A stretch of 64,000 nucleotides of DNA, from NCBI RefSeq assembly GCF_025147325.1, contig NZ_CP102262.1:2914001-2978000 (forward strand), in the 5' to 3' direction. How positions within the stretch are numbered: position 1 is the stretch's first letter; each line of letters starts with the position of its first letter. This document shows, piece after piece, positions 35,223 through 45,695 of the stretch. A program made the position numbers and the translations under genes. The notes under the pieces are model-generated. The model was not told where the DNA came from and ran no database searches. It saw only the letters and a program-made list of their open reading frames with translations. The stretch is from Bacteroides stercoris ATCC 43183 (GTDB taxonomy: Bacteria; Bacteroidota; Bacteroidia; Bacteroidales; Bacteroidaceae).

Positions 35223-36257
35223 TTATTGAATACCTCTCTCACGAAGCTTCAACTGCCAGTTCCATGCGGAGCGCAAAGTATCTTCAATACCTACTTCCGC
35301 TTTCCAACCCAGCTCTTCGTTTGCCAGTTTCGGATCGGCCCACACCTTTACTATGTCTCCGGCACGGCGACCTACAATCTGGTAGTTCAGCTTCACACCG
35401 GTTGCCTTTTCAAACGCATTGATCAATTCCAATACGGAAAGACCGCGTCCGGTACCGATATTGAACACTTCCACTTTTTCCTTCTGTTTCTTCTCCAGAA
35501 TACGGCGGATAGCTACAACATGAGCCTTTGCCAAATCCACCACATTGATGAAATCGCGGATACAGGAACCGTCAGGAGTATCGTAATCGTCACCGAATAC
35601 ACTCAATTTCTCACGGATACCGATAGCCGTCTGGGTGAGGTACGGTATCAGATTCTGCGGCACACCGTTAGGCAATTCACCGAGCAGTGCCGAAGGATGG
35701 GCGCCAATCGGGTTGAAGTAACGCAGCAGAATCGCATTGATGGGAGCACCGGAAGCAACCGTATCACGAACAATCTCTTCGTTGATTTGCTTCGTATTTC
35801 CGTACGGGGATTCCGCCTTCTTGATAGGAGCCTCTTCCGTTACGGGAAGATGGTCGGGCTGACCATATACGGTACAGGAAGAAGAGAATACAATGCCCTC
35901 TACTCCATGCTTAGGCATCAGTTCGAGCAGGTTTATCAAGGAAACCAAGTTGTTGCGGTAATAAAGCAACGGCTTTTCCACAGACTCTCCCACCGCCTTG
36001 CTTGCCGCAAAATGGATAATAGCCTTGATACCTTTATATTTAGCAAACACAGCGTCGAGACCGGCGTAATCCAGGCAATCCAATTTCTCGAATGCAGGAC
36101 GGATGCCCGATACCTTTTCAATGTTGTCTACAACATCTGCGCTGGAGTTTGACAGATTATCGATAATAACGACTTCATAACCTGCGTTCTGAAGTTCTAC
36201 CACAGTATGAGAACCAATATAGCCGGTTCCGCCTGTAACCAAGATTTTCTCTTTCAT
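35223..36257 (-). CDS. galE: UDP-glucose 4-epimerase
   Basis: 344 residues, normal length. NAD-binding start ILVTGGTGYIGSHTVVELQ; catalytic Ser/Tyr region FSSSCTVYGQPD and SPYGNTKQINEEIV (YxxxK). It interconverts UDP-glucose and UDP-galactose, serving galactose use and surface glycans. It is monocistronic, with its own -7 box 42 bp upstream and a terminator downstream; it is not part of the polysaccharide operon at 5-11 kb. Confidence 0.97.
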   Translation of the reverse strand: MKEKILVTGGTGYIGSHTVVELQNAGYEVVIIDNLSNSSADVVDNIEKVSGIRPAFEKLDCLDYAGLDAVFAKYKGIKAIIHFAASKAVGESVEKPLLYYRNNLVSLINLLELMPKHGVEGIVFSSSCTVYGQPDHLPVTEEAPIKKAESPYGNTKQINEEIVRDTVASGAPINAILLRYFNPIGAHPSALLGELPNGVPQNLIPYLTQTAIGIREKLSVFGDDYDTPDGSCIRDFINVVDLAKAHVVAIRRILEKKQKEKVEVFNIGTGRGLSVLELINAFEKATGVKLNYQIVGRRAGDIVKVWADPKLANEELGWKAEVGIEDTLRSAWNWQLKLRERGIQ

Positions 36258-36298
36258 ATTAATATAGATAATTTAGCTTTTAGGTTATCATTAGGCTA

Positions 36299-36306
36299 CA
36301 AATGTA
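36299..36306 (-). promoter_or_regulatory. -7 box of the galE promoter
   Basis: Minus-strand TACATTTG (36306 to 36299) matches TAnnTTTG and lies 42 bp before the ATG. No -33 TTG is evident. Confidence 0.5.
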
Positions 36307-36402
36307 AGGAAATAAATTCATAAAGCACGTACATGACCGGTAAAAATTAACCAAAGAATATTTCACCCCTGACCGTGTACGATAACTTTGCCCATAAAAG
36401 AC

Positions 36403-36454
36403 AAAGCGAAGAAACCGCCCTCTTCTTTTACAAAGAGAACCGGTTCTTCGCTTT
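36403..36454 (-). terminator. Terminator of the rnf operon
   Basis: AAAGCGAAGAA (36403-36413) pairs perfectly with TTCTTCGCTTT (36444-36454), with an inner CTCTT/AAGAG stem. On the minus strand it follows the rnfA stop by 22 nt and is trailed by a T-rich stretch (GTCTTTTATG). Confidence 0.75.
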
Positions 36455-36475
36455 AGCTTAAATTCAGAGTATATC

Positions 36476-37054
36476 TTAGAGCTTAACTACGCCGGAGAAG
36501 CCCATGAATGCCATAGCCAGCAAACCGGCAGTAATCAAAGCTATCGGAGTTCCCTGCATGCCCTTCGGCACGTTCACCAGACTCATCTGTTCGCGCAGAC
36601 CTGCAAAGAGCGTCAACGCCAGACCGAAGCCGATAGCCGTAGAGAATGCATAAACCACACCGGTCAGCAAATCATAATCTTTCTGGATAACGAGGATAGC
36701 CACACCGAGAATACAGCAGTTCGTTGTAATCAGAGGCAAGAACACACCTAAAGCCTGGTATAAAGAAGGAGATACTTTTTTCAGGATAATCTCCACCATC
36801 TGCACCAATGCGGCAATCACAAGGATAAAGGTGATGGTTTGAAGATAGCCCAGACCGAAAGCATCGAGCACAAACTTCTGAATGAGGAACGTTACGATTG
36901 TAGCAATAGTAAGCACGAATGCCACTGCTGCCGACATGCCCAACGCTGTCTCCACTTTCTTGGATACGCCCAGAAACGGACAGATACCCAGGAATTGCGA
37001 CAACACAATGTTATTGACAAAGATTGCCGAGATAAATATCAATATATATTCCAT
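36476..37054 (-). CDS. rnfA: Rnf complex subunit RnfA
   Basis: 192 residues with six predicted membrane helices. It starts YILIFISAIFVNNIVLSQFL and holds the GICPFLGVSK motif whose cysteine (with the equivalent in RnfE) ligates an intramembrane iron-sulfur site. RnfA and RnfE are homologous and inversely inserted. The complex moves electrons between ferredoxin and NAD coupled to ion transport. Last gene of rnfBCDGEA. Confidence 0.96.
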   Translation of the reverse strand: MEYILIFISAIFVNNIVLSQFLGICPFLGVSKKVETALGMSAAVAFVLTIATIVTFLIQKFVLDAFGLGYLQTITFILVIAALVQMVEIILKKVSPSLYQALGVFLPLITTNCCILGVAILVIQKDYDLLTGVVYAFSTAIGFGLALTLFAGLREQMSLVNVPKGMQGTPIALITAGLLAMAFMGFSGVVKL

Positions 37055-37082
37055 AATATCAATTCTAATTATGAATTACAAA

Positions 37083-37667
37083 TTATGCTTTCTTGAAGCT
37101 GTTAACCAACGCAATGAGGTATCCCAAAGCAATAAACGCACCCGGTGCAAGAACAAATACCAGCATACCGTATTCTTCGGGAAGAATCGTGAGGTTGAAT
37201 ATCTTGCCTGTGCCCAGGAATTCGCGGACAGCACCCAATAAAGTCAATGCGATAGTAAAACCTAATCCCATACCCAAACCGTCGAAGAAGGATGCCACCG
37301 GATTATTTTTGGCAGCAAAAGCCTCGGCGCGGCCCAGTACGATACAGTTTACCACAATCAGCGGAATAAACAAGCCCAGTGTCGCATAAAGTGCGGGAAC
37401 GTAAGCCTGCATCACCATTTGCAGCAGTGTTACGAACGATGCGATTACAACAATGAAAGAAGGAATACGCACCATATCCGGAATAAGGTTCTTGATAGCG
37501 GAAATCACCACATTGGAACAGATAAGCACGAACATCGTTGCCAGTCCCATACCCATGCCGTTGATAGCAGATGAAGTCGTACCCAATGTAGGACACATAC
37601 CAAGCAGGAGTACAAACGTAGGATTCTCTTTTACAATCCCGTTCATCAATACTTTAAAATTATTCAT
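37083..37667 (-). CDS. rnfE: Rnf complex subunit RnfE
   Basis: 194 residues, six predicted membrane helices. The start NNFKVLMNGIVKENPTFVLL leads into LGMCPTLGTTSSAINGMGMG, with the conserved Cys matching that of RnfA. Partner of RnfA in the membrane core. Lies 15 nt after rnfG and 28 nt before rnfA. Confidence 0.96.
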   Translation of the reverse strand: MNNFKVLMNGIVKENPTFVLLLGMCPTLGTTSSAINGMGMGLATMFVLICSNVVISAIKNLIPDMVRIPSFIVVIASFVTLLQMVMQAYVPALYATLGLFIPLIVVNCIVLGRAEAFAAKNNPVASFFDGLGMGLGFTIALTLLGAVREFLGTGKIFNLTILPEEYGMLVFVLAPGAFIALGYLIALVNSFKKA

Positions 37668-37682
37668 ATCTCTACTCCTTTC

Positions 37683-38369
37683 TTATTTAGCACTGACAGA
37701 ATCAGTGAGTTCAACTTTAATAGTAGCTCCCGTAGCCGTATTTGCTCCGGCAGCCTCTTCCACATTCTTTTGAGTAGCTCCCGTAGCGCCGTCAGCGGTA
37801 TTCTGACCTGCATAGGCAGCATATGCAACGTTTACGGCATTCAGGAATGCGCGTGAAGTAATGGTTGAAGCTGTAATGGCATCTACCTTACCGCCGTCCT
37901 TGCTTACAGTCAGAGAAGCTTCACCGGGATTCATACCTGTAATATCTCCCTTGTTTCCTTTCTTGAACCAGTCGGCAGCCTTGGAGCCCAATCCCGGAGT
38001 CTCCACATGCGACAGCAGCGAGTAATCGATAATCTTGCCTTCGGCATCGAAGCCTACCAATACCTTCAGCTCACCGCCAAAGCCCATGGAAGTCGCTTCA
38101 ACAGCAGCACCGATGAATTTGCCTTCTTTAGTGGCGGGATACACAGCGTATTGGACACCGTTTACCTCCTGAGTCTTTTTTTCGGCAATCGGGTCATTGT
38201 CAAAACCCGGAACCACGGCGCTGACAGCATCGCTCAACGTCTTGGCATTGGCCTGCGCAATAGGTTCTTTCGTCAGTTCATTTACATAAGCCAGCAATGC
38301 TACGGATATCGCAGTAACTCCCGTAAGCACCAGCAACATATTCTTTAAGGATGATTCTAACTTTTTCAT
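37683..38369 (-). CDS. rnfG: Rnf complex subunit RnfG (flavoprotein)
   Basis: 228 residues. One N-terminal membrane helix (about 10-30) and an FMN-binding domain. The flavinylation motif is DAITASTITSRA (about residues 160-171); FMN is bound to its Thr by phosphoester in the family. VETPGLGSKAADWF precedes it. The C-terminal 40 residues are Ala/Thr-rich and look disordered, an extension beyond the usual length. The start overlaps the rnfD stop by 4 nt. Confidence 0.94.
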   Translation of the reverse strand: MKKLESSLKNMLLVLTGVTAISVALLAYVNELTKEPIAQANAKTLSDAVSAVVPGFDNDPIAEKKTQEVNGVQYAVYPATKEGKFIGAAVEATSMGFGGELKVLVGFDAEGKIIDYSLLSHVETPGLGSKAADWFKKGNKGDITGMNPGEASLTVSKDGGKVDAITASTITSRAFLNAVNVAYAAYAGQNTADGATGATQKNVEEAAGANTATGATIKVELTDSVSAK

Positions 38370-39358
38370 TTCTTCTTCGCTACCTCCCCAAAGCGTTTAG
38401 GTTTAACATATGTGTTGATAAGCGGAGTAAACGCATTCATAATCAGAATAGCGAACGACATACCTTCGGGATATGCACCGAACAGACGGATGATGACCGT
38501 GAGCAGACCGATACATACGCCGTAAATCAGCATTCCCTTATGGCTCATCGGAGAAGTTACATAATCCGTAGCCATGAAGATAGCACCCAGCATCAGACCA
38601 CCGGACAGCAGTTGCACCACCGGAGATACATAGATTTCCGGATTAACCCAGTACATGATGCCGGAGAAAACGAATACCGTAGCCAAAATGGATACGGGAA
38701 TGTGCCATGTAATAATCTTCTTCCACAACATATAGGCCAGTCCCAACAGCAGGGCCAATGCGCTGACTTCACCCAGACAACCGCCGTTATTACCGATCAG
38801 CAAGTTGAAAGATGAGGGAAGGTCGCTCAAAGACATGCCCGGAGCACCGCTGATTACACCTTTCATTATAGCCAACGGTGTAGCAGCCGTAGTGGCATCC
38901 GTGTAAGCGGTCAGTTGTCCTACGGCAGGCCATGTGGTCATCTGCACAGGGAACGACAGCAACAGGAACACACGTCCCGCCAATGCCGGGTTAAAAGGAT
39001 TACAACCCAAACCTCCGAAAGACATCTTGCCTACACCGATAGCAAACAAGGCGCCTAGAATGATAATCCAGACAGGAAGATTGGAAGGTAAGTTGAATGC
39101 CAGCAACACACCGGTGATAATAGCGGAACCGTCACAGATGGTTGTGGTTTCTTTCTTCATCAGAAATTTGCCGATAGCCCATTCAAAGAACAGACAGGCT
39201 GCTACGGAAGTAGCCGTAACAATCAGCGCGCCCAGTCCGAAAAAGTAAAGCGATACAAGAAATGCAGGAATCAATGCTATCAGCACGCCGTACATATTCT
39301 TCTGCACGCTGTCACCGCCGTGAACGTGGGGCGAAAGGGATACGATTAATTTATTCAT
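38366..39358 (-). CDS. rnfD: Rnf complex subunit RnfD (flavoprotein)
   Basis: 330 residues, about nine to ten membrane helices. It opens LIVSLSPHVHGGDSVQKNMY, the family start, and has the covalent-FMN region TDATTAATPLAIMKG near residue 155 (NqrB-like). It also contains GGLGCNPFNPALAGRVFLL. It carries electrons through the membrane sector. Overlaps rnfG by 4 nt. Confidence 0.95.
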   Translation of the reverse strand: MNKLIVSLSPHVHGGDSVQKNMYGVLIALIPAFLVSLYFFGLGALIVTATSVAACLFFEWAIGKFLMKKETTTICDGSAIITGVLLAFNLPSNLPVWIIILGALFAIGVGKMSFGGLGCNPFNPALAGRVFLLLSFPVQMTTWPAVGQLTAYTDATTAATPLAIMKGVISGAPGMSLSDLPSSFNLLIGNNGGCLGEVSALALLLGLAYMLWKKIITWHIPVSILATVFVFSGIMYWVNPEIYVSPVVQLLSGGLMLGAIFMATDYVTSPMSHKGMLIYGVCIGLLTVIIRLFGAYPEGMSFAILIMNAFTPLINTYVKPKRFGEVAKKK

Positions 39359-39381
39359 AAGATTATACTAAATCAATTCTT

Positions 39382-40719
39382 TCATTTTTTTACCTGACGT
39401 GCACGTATCATCGCTCCTACCTTACCCTTACCCAAACGGATATAGTCCAGCAACGGGCGGTTGGAAGGACAAGTGAACTGGCATGAGCCACACTCGATAC
39501 ACGACATGACATCTTCTTTCTCTACTCTTTCAAAATCGCCGTGAGCCGATACGGTAGCAAGCAAGTAGGGTTCCAGCCCCATAGGACAGGCACTCACACA
39601 TTTGGCGCAACGGATACATGGCTGCACCTCACCGCGCTTGGCTTCCTTATCGTTCATAATCAGGATGCCGGAACTGCCTTTCGCAGTCGGCACATCCGTA
39701 TTTACCAGCGCCTTACCCATCATCGGACCGCCGCCGATAATCTTGCCCGTATCTTCGGGCAGACCGCCGCAAGCGTCAATCAACTGCTTCATCGGCGTAC
39801 CGATACGTGCCAGGAAGTTGGAAGGCTTGGACAAAGACTTGCCGGTAACGGTAATGACACGCTCAAACAGCGGTTTATTCTTCTGAACAGCCTGATATAC
39901 GGCAAATGCAGTACCTACATTCTGTACAACGGCACCCGTGGAGATAGGCAATGCACCGGCAGCGACCTGACGACTGATAACAGCGTCTATCAACTGCTTT
40001 TCACCGCCTTGCGGGTACTGTACTTTCAAGGGCACAACCTCGATACCGGCATAGCCGGCAGCTACTTTCGTCATCAGCTGGATAGCATCGGGCTTATTAT
40101 TCTCAATACCGATGAATGCCTTGTTCACCTTAACGGCTTTCATCAGGATAGAAACACCTACCATGATTTCTTCGGCATGCTCCAGCATCAACTGGTGGTC
40201 GGCAGTAAGATACGGCTCGCACTCCACGGCATTGATTATGACACATTCCGCCTTGAATGCAGGCGGTGGGCACAACTTCACCTGTGTAGGAAAACAAGCG
40301 CCTCCCAAACCTACGATACCGGCATCCGCAATCTTCTTCACGATTTCCTCGGCTGTGAGATTGCACTCTTTTACCAATGTATCGGTACGGTCTATGGTCT
40401 CTTCCCACTCATCCCCCTCTACATCAATGAATACAGCCGGTTTGGCGTATCCGCTGGCATCGACGATAGTGTCGATTTTTGCGACCTTTCCGCTGACAGA
40501 CGAATGGATAGCCGCTGATACGAAACCGCCGGGTTCGGCAATCTTTGTACCTACTTTCACAACATCACCTTTAGCAACGATAGGCTTTGCAGGAGCGCCG
40601 ATATGCTGGCTCAACAAGATAACGGCTTTTGCCGGAATCTCTGCCTGTACGATAGGCTGATGTGCTGAAAGTTTATTTTCGTGTGGATGAACTCCACCGA
40701 TTGAAAATGTCTTCAACAT
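39382..40719 (-). CDS. rnfC: Rnf complex subunit RnfC
   Basis: 445 residues. The N-terminal part has the RnfC barrel-sandwich start (GGVHPHENKLSAHQP), the middle the NADH/FMN-type fold (IVGLGGACFPTQVKL, NAVECEPYLTADHQLML), and the C-terminus two 4Fe-4S motifs, CIRCAKCVSACP and CIECGSCQFTCP. It is the NADH-facing subunit. 38 nt separate it from rnfB upstream. Confidence 0.96.
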   Translation of the reverse strand: MLKTFSIGGVHPHENKLSAHQPIVQAEIPAKAVILLSQHIGAPAKPIVAKGDVVKVGTKIAEPGGFVSAAIHSSVSGKVAKIDTIVDASGYAKPAVFIDVEGDEWEETIDRTDTLVKECNLTAEEIVKKIADAGIVGLGGACFPTQVKLCPPPAFKAECVIINAVECEPYLTADHQLMLEHAEEIMVGVSILMKAVKVNKAFIGIENNKPDAIQLMTKVAAGYAGIEVVPLKVQYPQGGEKQLIDAVISRQVAAGALPISTGAVVQNVGTAFAVYQAVQKNKPLFERVITVTGKSLSKPSNFLARIGTPMKQLIDACGGLPEDTGKIIGGGPMMGKALVNTDVPTAKGSSGILIMNDKEAKRGEVQPCIRCAKCVSACPMGLEPYLLATVSAHGDFERVEKEDVMSCIECGSCQFTCPSNRPLLDYIRLGKGKVGAMIRARQVKK

Positions 40720-40757
40720 ACAATTCTGTATTTTTAGTCGTTTAATTTCTTTTAATA

Positions 40758-41750
40758 TTATGCTTCAGTTTTCGGAGCAGCAGTTTCAGAAGCTTTGGAA
40801 GTTTCCGCTGTTTTTTTAGGAGCTTCTGCGGGCTTTGCAGGAGTTTCCACCGGCTTCTTCGCAGCTTCCGCAACTTTCTTCACCGGCTCTGCAACCTTGG
40901 GAGCAACAGCCTCTCCTTCCGCTTTCGGTTTACGCGGCGGGAAATTGAGGGCGATTATCGTACCTTGCGGACAAACTTCTTCGCATTTACGGCAAGACTT
41001 ACATTTGTTCGGGTCGATGTATGCCAAATTGTTCTCCAGCGTAATTGCCTCGAACGGACATACCTTTACACACTTGCCACAGCCGATGCAGGCTACAGTA
41101 CAGGCCTTACGGGCTACAGCACCCTTATCCTTGTTTACGCACTGCACATAAACGCGGCGGGATTTCTTGCCTTGCGGACGGATTTCGATAATATTTCTCG
41201 GACAAGCCTTGACACATGCGCCGCAAGCAGTACACTTGCTTTCGTCTACCTCAGGAAGTCCGGTTTCGGGATTCATGCGGATAGCACCGAACTGGCAGGC
41301 AGACACACAGTCGCCACACCCCAAACAGCCAAAGCTGCATCCCGTTTCGCCACCGTAAAGAGAAGCTGCGATAGCACAGCTCTTCGCACCGTCGTATTGA
41401 TTGACACGAGGGCGGTTGGCACACGTTCCGTTACATCTTACCACTGCAACCATCGGTTCGGCAGCAGCAGCATCCAATCCCAGGATTTCGGCAACTTTCG
41501 TCATGACAGGCTGTCCGCCCACCGGACAAAGTTTACCTTCCAACGAACCTGCCTTGACGCAAGCATCGGCAAATCCGCTACAACCCGGGTAACCACATCC
41601 ACCGCAGTTTGCCTGAGGCAGCACGGCTGCCACTTGTGCAATTCGCGGATCTTCATACACGGCAAATTTCTTGGAAGCCACGTAAAGAATAACCGCCGCA
41701 ACCAGCGCTATGGCCCCCAATGAAATTACTGCAATCAGAATTACATTCAT
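40758..41750 (-). CDS. rnfB: Rnf complex subunit RnfB (ferredoxin-type)
   Basis: 330 residues. One N-terminal helix (about 3-25), then the CGGCGYPGCSGFADAC cluster motif near residue 48 and four ferredoxin-type motifs: CLGCGDCVSACQ, CTACGACVKACP, CIGCGKCVKVCP and CKSCRKCEEVCP. The last 60 residues are a Pro/Ala/Lys-rich tail (for example KPAEAPKKTAETSK), probably disordered. RnfB takes electrons from ferredoxin. First rnf gene after the RseC-like gene. Confidence 0.95.
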   Translation of the reverse strand: MNVILIAVISLGAIALVAAVILYVASKKFAVYEDPRIAQVAAVLPQANCGGCGYPGCSGFADACVKAGSLEGKLCPVGGQPVMTKVAEILGLDAAAAEPMVAVVRCNGTCANRPRVNQYDGAKSCAIAASLYGGETGCSFGCLGCGDCVSACQFGAIRMNPETGLPEVDESKCTACGACVKACPRNIIEIRPQGKKSRRVYVQCVNKDKGAVARKACTVACIGCGKCVKVCPFEAITLENNLAYIDPNKCKSCRKCEEVCPQGTIIALNFPPRKPKAEGEAVAPKVAEPVKKVAEAAKKPVETPAKPAEAPKKTAETSKASETAAPKTEA

Positions 41751-41788
41751 AAATTAGTTGTTTATTAATTATTTGTTTTATGTATTAG

Positions 41789-42205
41789 TTAGTTCATCGG
41801 TTTAATCGAGAAAGAGAACTTCTTTCCCAATCGCGACTTGTTCAGCCACAATATATAATAATAAGGTATAAGGAGCCCTAACGAACACAGTGCAGAGACC
41901 AGCTCGTCGTGCCACATAGCCATAAAAGCAAAAAGGGAAAAGATTAAAACAAGAAAAGGAAACACAAACGCAAGCAAAACCGCCATTACCCCCATAGACA
42001 ATTCTCCGACAACCCATACACGGTCGCCGGGCTGATAAGAAGAACTTTCATCTATAACATCGATAAGCTTTTCTTTTGTATCGGCAGAACTGCAATGTCC
42101 CTTGATACTGCATGAAGCACATGCTGAAGTTTGAACAATCCTCACCTGAAGATGAGTGCCGTTTATGTTTTCCACAATACCCTGATGTCTTATAGTATCC
42201 GCCAT
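41789..42205 (-). CDS. RseC/MucC-family membrane protein (SoxR-reducing system type)
   Basis: 138 residues. The N-terminal part has ACASCSIKGHCSSAD, the cysteine-rich motif of RseC/MucC proteins, followed by a small beta domain (GDRVWVVGELSMG) and two membrane helices (about 76-98 and 103-122). RseC-like proteins are encoded with rnf or rsx operons and may work in SoxR reduction or complex assembly. It is the first gene of the rnf operon and has a good promoter. Confidence 0.88.
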   Translation of the reverse strand: MADTIRHQGIVENINGTHLQVRIVQTSACASCSIKGHCSSADTKEKLIDVIDESSSYQPGDRVWVVGELSMGVMAVLLAFVFPFLVLIFSLFAFMAMWHDELVSALCSLGLLIPYYYILWLNKSRLGKKFSFSIKPMN

Positions 42206-42233
42206 TTTGCAAAGTGTGCATTACAAATCGCGG

Positions 42234-42262
42234 CAAATTTACGCATTATTTGCGAACTGCAA
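42234..42262 (-). promoter_or_regulatory. Promoter of the rseC-like / rnf operon
   Basis: On the minus strand TTG (42262-42260), 18 nt, TAAATTTG (42241-42234), matching the Bacteroides consensus. The ATG follows 28 bp downstream. Confidence 0.65.
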
Positions 42263-42340
42263 GGGATTAGACTGCTTTTTCTGTGTACGTAAACGCTCTT
42301 TTTCCTGTTTTTCGCAGTTTTTCGCTATTTTTTCTTCTGA

Positions 42341-42376
42341 AAAACAAAAAAGAGCGCCCCGCTGTCAGCGGAGCGC
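42341..42376 (-). terminator. Terminator after the DUF3078 gene
   Basis: GCGCCCCGCT (42354-42363) and AGCGGAGCGC (42367-42376) form a ten-position stem with one mismatch and a 3-nt loop. On the minus strand it is followed by a T-run (42351-42341). It ends the gene whose stop is at 42405. Confidence 0.8.
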
Positions 42377-42404
42377 CCCCTTTAATCATTCGCAACAGAT
42401 ATGG

Positions 42405-43835
42405 TTACCATTTGTAATTGATACCGAAGCTCAACAATTCCTTCACCTGGAAATAGCTGTCGCCTTCGGTCGGTTTGGCACTGTCATCAAAACGGGCATG
42501 CACATAAAGTTTGGTGGAGAGATAACGGTTCAGCACAAAATTAATGGTGTTTTCCCATTCAATACGTGTCCACTCGTAACTGGTCTGGAAGTCCAACCGT
42601 GAATCCAGAACGATAGAAGGTATGATAGTCCACGAAAGCGTAGGCTGTATTTGAGAACCGAAATTATGCTTGACGCACTTACCCTCGTCCAGGCCGAACT
42701 TCACTTCGTCCACCTCTTTATTGCCCACATAGCGCAACATATAGGTCAGCGGAGCAATAAAAACAGACAAGTTAAACTTTTCCTTTTTCAGCTTATAGTC
42801 CATACCGATACTGGACGACCAATCAGCGGGTGCAAAGAATGCTGAGACCAGCTCTTCGCTATTCGCCTTGTAACTATGGCAAAACTGTGTTTTAAATTCC
42901 GTAGTAATGGTATAATACCATTTGGATGCAGCCTGAATACCCAATTTGCTATAAAGGCGGAACTGGTCGGTGCTTACCAGGTAATCGTGGAACTCATCGG
43001 AAGGAGCTGAGTTGAAACCGAACTTGGCATCCAGCATATTCTCCCACTGGAGTTTCTCCCTATCGTTATAGTTGGCAAACAACTGCAGGTTGGCAAGCAA
43101 GGAGTTCGTACTTTCACCGCCCTTATACCAGTTGTCGGAAATATAGTTTTGCGTAATTTGCAACGAACCGTTTCCACCGGTCACCCACCAGTTGGGCTTT
43201 TGTATCACGACTTCCGCCTCTTCTTTCACTCTTGCCATGTTCTCCTGGGCAAAGAGTTTCACCACGGAAGGCTTGGAAGAGATTTCCTTTTCGATATTGT
43301 CCTTGAAAAGTTTTTTCTTTTTAATCTCTTTCTCGGTCATTACCACCAAGTCCGGACGATTGACGTACGTATTCATCATCACGCGGTCCACAACCCTATT
43401 CGCATTCTCTTTCGACAAGAAGCTCAATGTATCGAACGGCAAGAGCTCTTTCGTCATCGCAGGTACAGTATCCGGCTTCTGGAAAGTCCAGTCAACCTGC
43501 GACAGGCGTTCCATAGGAGCATAATAATAAGTGGTGGGAACAAACATACGGTAATAGTCCGGATTGTATGCAATATACCGTTCGGGAGTAGCCGGATCGT
43601 TCAAATAATCCAACACCCCGAAATATTTTTCATACAGCACAGAGACTGTATCCAACCGGTACCCGTTATCGCAGGGTTTCAGTTTCAATATCCAGTTCTG
43701 GCTCCAAATACCCGACAATGTATCCGCATTCTCCGTTGCAGCCCGCTTTCTTGTACTCTTTGCAGCATTTTGGGCTATCACCGGAAAAGAAAGCAGTGCG
43801 GCAACCAATCCTATTAAAATACGTCTATTCCTCAT
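42405..43835 (-). CDS. DUF3078 outer-membrane protein
   Basis: 476 residues from the ATG at 43835 ([17 protein letters not shown], a signal peptide ending VIAQ at about 22); the TTG ten codons upstream is not needed. The C-terminal half fits the DUF3078 beta-barrel: [40 protein letters not shown] and the end [15 protein letters not shown] with a terminal aromatic residue. A Lys/Glu-rich linker stands at about 195-230. An outer-membrane location is inferred; the function of the family is unknown. Confidence 0.82.
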   Translation of the reverse strand: MRNRRILIGLVAALLSFPVIAQNAAKSTRKRAATENADTLSGIWSQNWILKLKPCDNGYRLDTVSVLYEKYFGVLDYLNDPATPERYIAYNPDYYRMFVPTTYYYAPMERLSQVDWTFQKPDTVPAMTKELLPFDTLSFLSKENANRVVDRVMMNTYVNRPDLVVMTEKEIKKKKLFKDNIEKEISSKPSVVKLFAQENMARVKEEAEVVIQKPNWWVTGGNGSLQITQNYISDNWYKGGESTNSLLANLQLFANYNDREKLQWENMLDAKFGFNSAPSDEFHDYLVSTDQFRLYSKLGIQAASKWYYTITTEFKTQFCHSYKANSEELVSAFFAPADWSSSIGMDYKLKKEKFNLSVFIAPLTYMLRYVGNKEVDEVKFGLDEGKCVKHNFGSQIQPTLSWTIIPSIVLDSRLDFQTSYEWTRIEWENTINFVLNRYLSTKLYVHARFDDSAKPTEGDSYFQVKELLSFGINYKW

Positions 43836-43862
43836 ACTTTTCTTAAAATCTATATTTGAACG

Positions 43863-43892
43863 CAAAATTAAATCAAAATGTTCAGATTACAA
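43863..43892 (-). promoter_or_regulatory. Promoter of the DUF3078 gene
   Basis: Minus-strand TTG (43892-43890), 19 nt, TAATTTTG (43870-43863), an exact fit to TTG / TAnnTTTG. It lies 28 bp upstream of the ATG. Confidence 0.65.
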
Positions 43893-43993
43893 AAGGTGGA
43901 AAGTGAAAGTTTATCAGAACCTTATTACGCACAGATATTCCACTTTTTATAATTGTTTTCACCAAACTGTTATGTACTTCCTCTTTTTTTTCA

Positions 43994-44001
43994 TAATTTT
44001 G
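43994..44001 (+). promoter_or_regulatory. -7 box of the pyrG promoter
   Basis: TAATTTTG, exact TAnnTTTG, 41 bp before the GTG start of pyrG. No clear -33 TTG. Confidence 0.5.
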
Positions 44002-44009
44002 CGCTTTAA

Positions 44010-45656
<1,647 letters not shown>

Positions 45657-45695
45657 TCATCACTAATTAATAATTGAAAATTCATATTTGATTAA